Shown: in pieces, positions 6,259-7,507 of the stretch
Layout of the letters: each line of letters opens with the position of its first letter
Numbering within the stretch: position 1 is the first letter of the stretch
Assembly: GCA_023277325.1 (NCBI GenBank)
Contig: JALRIQ010000130.1
Coordinates: forward strand, 1-7,507
Length of the DNA: 7,507 bases
Origin: Bacteroidia bacterium
GTDB lineage: Bacteria; Bacteroidota; Bacteroidia; UBA8524
Reading direction: 5' to 3'
Translations under genes and position numbers: made by a program
Notes under the pieces: model-generated
What the model was told of the DNA's origin: nothing
The model's input: the letters and a program-made list of their open reading frames with translations, nothing else
The model's database searches: none

Positions 6259-7089
6259 TTAAAAAACCCTCTTTTGGTAGGTATGATGAAAATACGCCCC
6301 AAAGCAACCTACTCCCCCTGTCACATTGCTGAACAAAGAAGATGGCTGGACGAATGGATTTCCATTAACTGCCTCCTCGGTACTCAGGTGATAGCGGAAA
6401 TAATTTACATCGCAGGTAACCAGTCGAGTCGTAATGGTACGGGATGAAACGTCTCCAGGAATTGTAAAATAAGAGCCAATTCCAGTTTGAATGCGCTGAC
6501 CGTCTCTTCCAATATCATTGTAATAATTGGTAGTAAAAAAGAAGCTGGTTCCTTCTGCACCGCCATTGGCTAGGCTATCTATATTCTCGGCCATTATCCG
6601 GTAATAATTGGCTTCTCCGGGAATATCGTTCCAGTCAAATGATAGCTGATACGTGCTATCAGAGCCGTTGCTACCCACGCCGTATATAATCAAGAAGGTG
6701 TCGACATAGTTCTTAGGCACGGTGCAAGAAGCAGACACACTAGGAAGCTGTGGCGAAGATGCCCATATATAATAACTTGAACCAGCACTAACCTGAAGAC
6801 TCGCACTGGTATCCACATAGAACTTTTCTCCTGATTTCGCAGTTAGGCGGACTGTATCGAAACCATTACTCATAAACATATCTGCATCCAAAATGAGCAG
6901 CGGAAGCCGAAAAGTGGCTTGAGAAAAAAGTGGCTCCACACGTTGCAGGTAAACTTGAATGGGTTGTCCGGGTGAAAGAAAGCAGGTAAGGCCCATTTTC
7001 GGATCGGTTTTAGGCAATGGAATTTCCGCATCGCGCTCGCAAGCCATCCAAAATAAAGAGCAGAGTATGTATATCCAGCAGTTCTTCAT
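6259..7089 (-). CDS. DUF4249 family lipoprotein, partner of the adjacent TonB-dependent receptor
   Basis: This 276-residue protein matches the Bacteroidota-specific DUF4249 family. The N-terminus MKNCWIYILCSLFWMAC is a signal peptide with a lipobox-like WMAC (C17), followed by acidic residues (ERDAE) that may favour surface display. The early region has the family's CFLSPGQPIQVYLQR segment and a Pro-Leu step. The body is rich in beta-strand, Ser, Thr and Tyr. The C-terminus carries the hallmark NPFVQPSSLFSNVTGGVGCF (about 244-263). The molecular function of the family is unknown; members typically sit next to TonB-dependent receptors and may act as surface-exposed binding partners. I chose ATG at 7089: it lies one base after the receptor's stop and begins directly with the signal peptide. 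A TTG at 7101 in the same frame would add four residues and overlap the receptor gene, which is less likely. The size is at the short end for the family, but both ends are intact. The family call is confident; the role is inferred from context. Confidence 0.85.
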   Translation of the reverse strand: MKNCWIYILCSLFWMACERDAEIPLPKTDPKMGLTCFLSPGQPIQVYLQRVEPLFSQATFRLPLLILDADMFMSNGFDTVRLTAKSGEKFYVDTSASLQVSAGSSYYIWASSPQLPSVSASCTVPKNYVDTFLIIYGVGSNGSDSTYQLSFDWNDIPGEANYYRIMAENIDSLANGGAEGTSFFFTTNYYNDIGRDGQRIQTGIGSYFTIPGDVSSRTITTRLVTCDVNYFRYHLSTEEAVNGNPFVQPSSLFSNVTGGVGCFGAYFHHTYQKRVF

Positions 7090-7090
7090 A

Positions 7091-7507
7091 TTAAAATTCA
7101 AAGGAATAAGAGATGGATGGAAGTACTGGGAATAATGACATCTGCTTCAAATTTGTTTTCCCATCCGTATCGGTAGCTATATAATAGAAATAGGGGTTCC
7201 TGCGGTTATAGGCATTATAAAGGCTCAACTCCCAGGTACGTTTCCAATATTTCTTCTGTTTATGAAATTGAATTCCCAAATCCATACGATGGTAAGGACT
7301 CATGCGATATTGATTTCTGAGTCCGTATTCTGTAACTGTTTCACCTGGAGGCCCCAAATTAAAATCAGGATTCGCTGGATCATTGACAACCGCATAAAAG
7401 CGCGACTCAGGAAGAGTGATGGCATTCCCGGTTCCGTAAACCCAGGTACCAGAAAGGGTGATGGTTTCGGATAGCCGGTAAGTTGCAACGACAGAAATAT
7501 CATGCCT
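7091..7507 (-). CDS. TonB-dependent outer-membrane receptor, C-terminal fragment (runs off window)
   Basis: The open frame continues without a stop to the right edge, giving 138 visible residues of what is normally a protein of roughly 750-1000 residues. The sequence has the alternating polar/aromatic pattern of the last transmembrane beta-strands and long surface loops. YRLSETITLSGTWVYGTGNA, MDLGIQF and WELSLYNAYNRRNPYF are typical of the receptor barrel, and NAYNRRNP is a recurrent motif near the end of these proteins. The chain finishes with ISYSFEF; a C-terminal aromatic residue is the usual outer-membrane beta-barrel recognition signal. A TTG at 7357 could be mistaken for a start, but coding similarity clearly extends beyond it. 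The plug domain, TonB box and any carboxypeptidase-regulatory-like N-terminal domain are outside the window, so the ligand is unknown. The gene is followed after one base by DUF4249, an arrangement common in Bacteroidota. Confidence 0.85.
   Translation of the reverse strand, partial: RHDISVVATYRLSETITLSGTWVYGTGNAITLPESRFYAVVNDPANPDFNLGPPGETVTEYGLRNQYRMSPYHRMDLGIQFHKQKKYWKRTWELSLYNAYNRRNPYFYYIATDTDGKTNLKQMSLFPVLPSISYSFEF

Noticed and set aside
4301..6286. Ten-base inverted match TCATACCTAC (4301-4310) and GTAGGTATGA (6277-6286)
   Set aside because: Many 10-base inverted matches are expected by chance in 7.5 kb, and one copy lies inside the DUF4249 coding sequence.
7300..7503. 67-codon open frame on the - strand at the right edge
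   Set aside because: It is a shifted frame over the TonB receptor C-terminus, whose own frame stays open and looks like a beta-barrel throughout.
1..7507. A new defence, mobile or RNA-guided system
   Set aside because: All substantial frames belong to housekeeping, envelope or transport families. No nuclease, transposase, integrase, reverse transcriptase, repeat array, tRNA edge or structured non-coding stretch was visible.

Overview
The window looks like ordinary chromosomal DNA from a member of the Bacteroidota, probably a flavobacteria-like or related marine/environmental lineage. The evidence is a DUF4249 lipoprotein gene directly behind a TonB-dependent receptor gene, a Bacteroidota-style -7 element (TAnnTTTG), almost no Shine-Dalgarno sequences, one-nucleotide gene junctions, and moderate-to-low GC. 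The first 17 bases match the 3' end of the Illumina TruSeq adapter. The window therefore starts at an untrimmed contig end, probably of a (meta)genome assembly, and those bases are not genomic.

Left part, + strand (18-2537): a 5'-truncated gene for the C-terminal part of a Thermus-type NADP-dependent isocitrate dehydrogenase. One nucleotide later comes a TTG-started polytopic membrane protein of the lysylphosphatidylglycerol-synthase-TM/UPF0104 flippase-like family. After a further 20 nt comes a membrane-anchored or secreted lytic transglycosylase (SLT/MltD type). The spacing suggests one transcript joining a TCA-cycle enzyme to two cell-envelope genes.

Centre and right, - strand: a YtcJ-like amidohydrolase with a lipoprotein signal peptide (2543-4168) converges on the transglycosylase gene with only 5 nt between stop codons. 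A 223-nt intergenic region (4169-4391) holds a possible leaderless-type promoter and an imperfect AT-rich palindrome. Upstream of it lie a 600-residue ABC half-exporter of the MsbA/Sav1866/ABCB type (4392-6194), a DUF4249 lipoprotein (6259-7089), and the C-terminal 138 residues of a TonB-dependent outer-membrane receptor that runs off the right edge (7091-7507). Receptor and DUF4249 form a tight pair, probably an outer-membrane uptake or surface-binding unit. The exporter follows after 64 nt and may be read from the same transcript.

I found no RNA gene, CRISPR array, insertion sequence, phage gene or defence-type cassette, and no convincing new biological system. The points most worth acting on are the adapter at the left edge (it creates a false start codon), the start-codon corrections for DUF4249 and the receptor, and the TATCTTTG element four bases from the amidohydrolase start.
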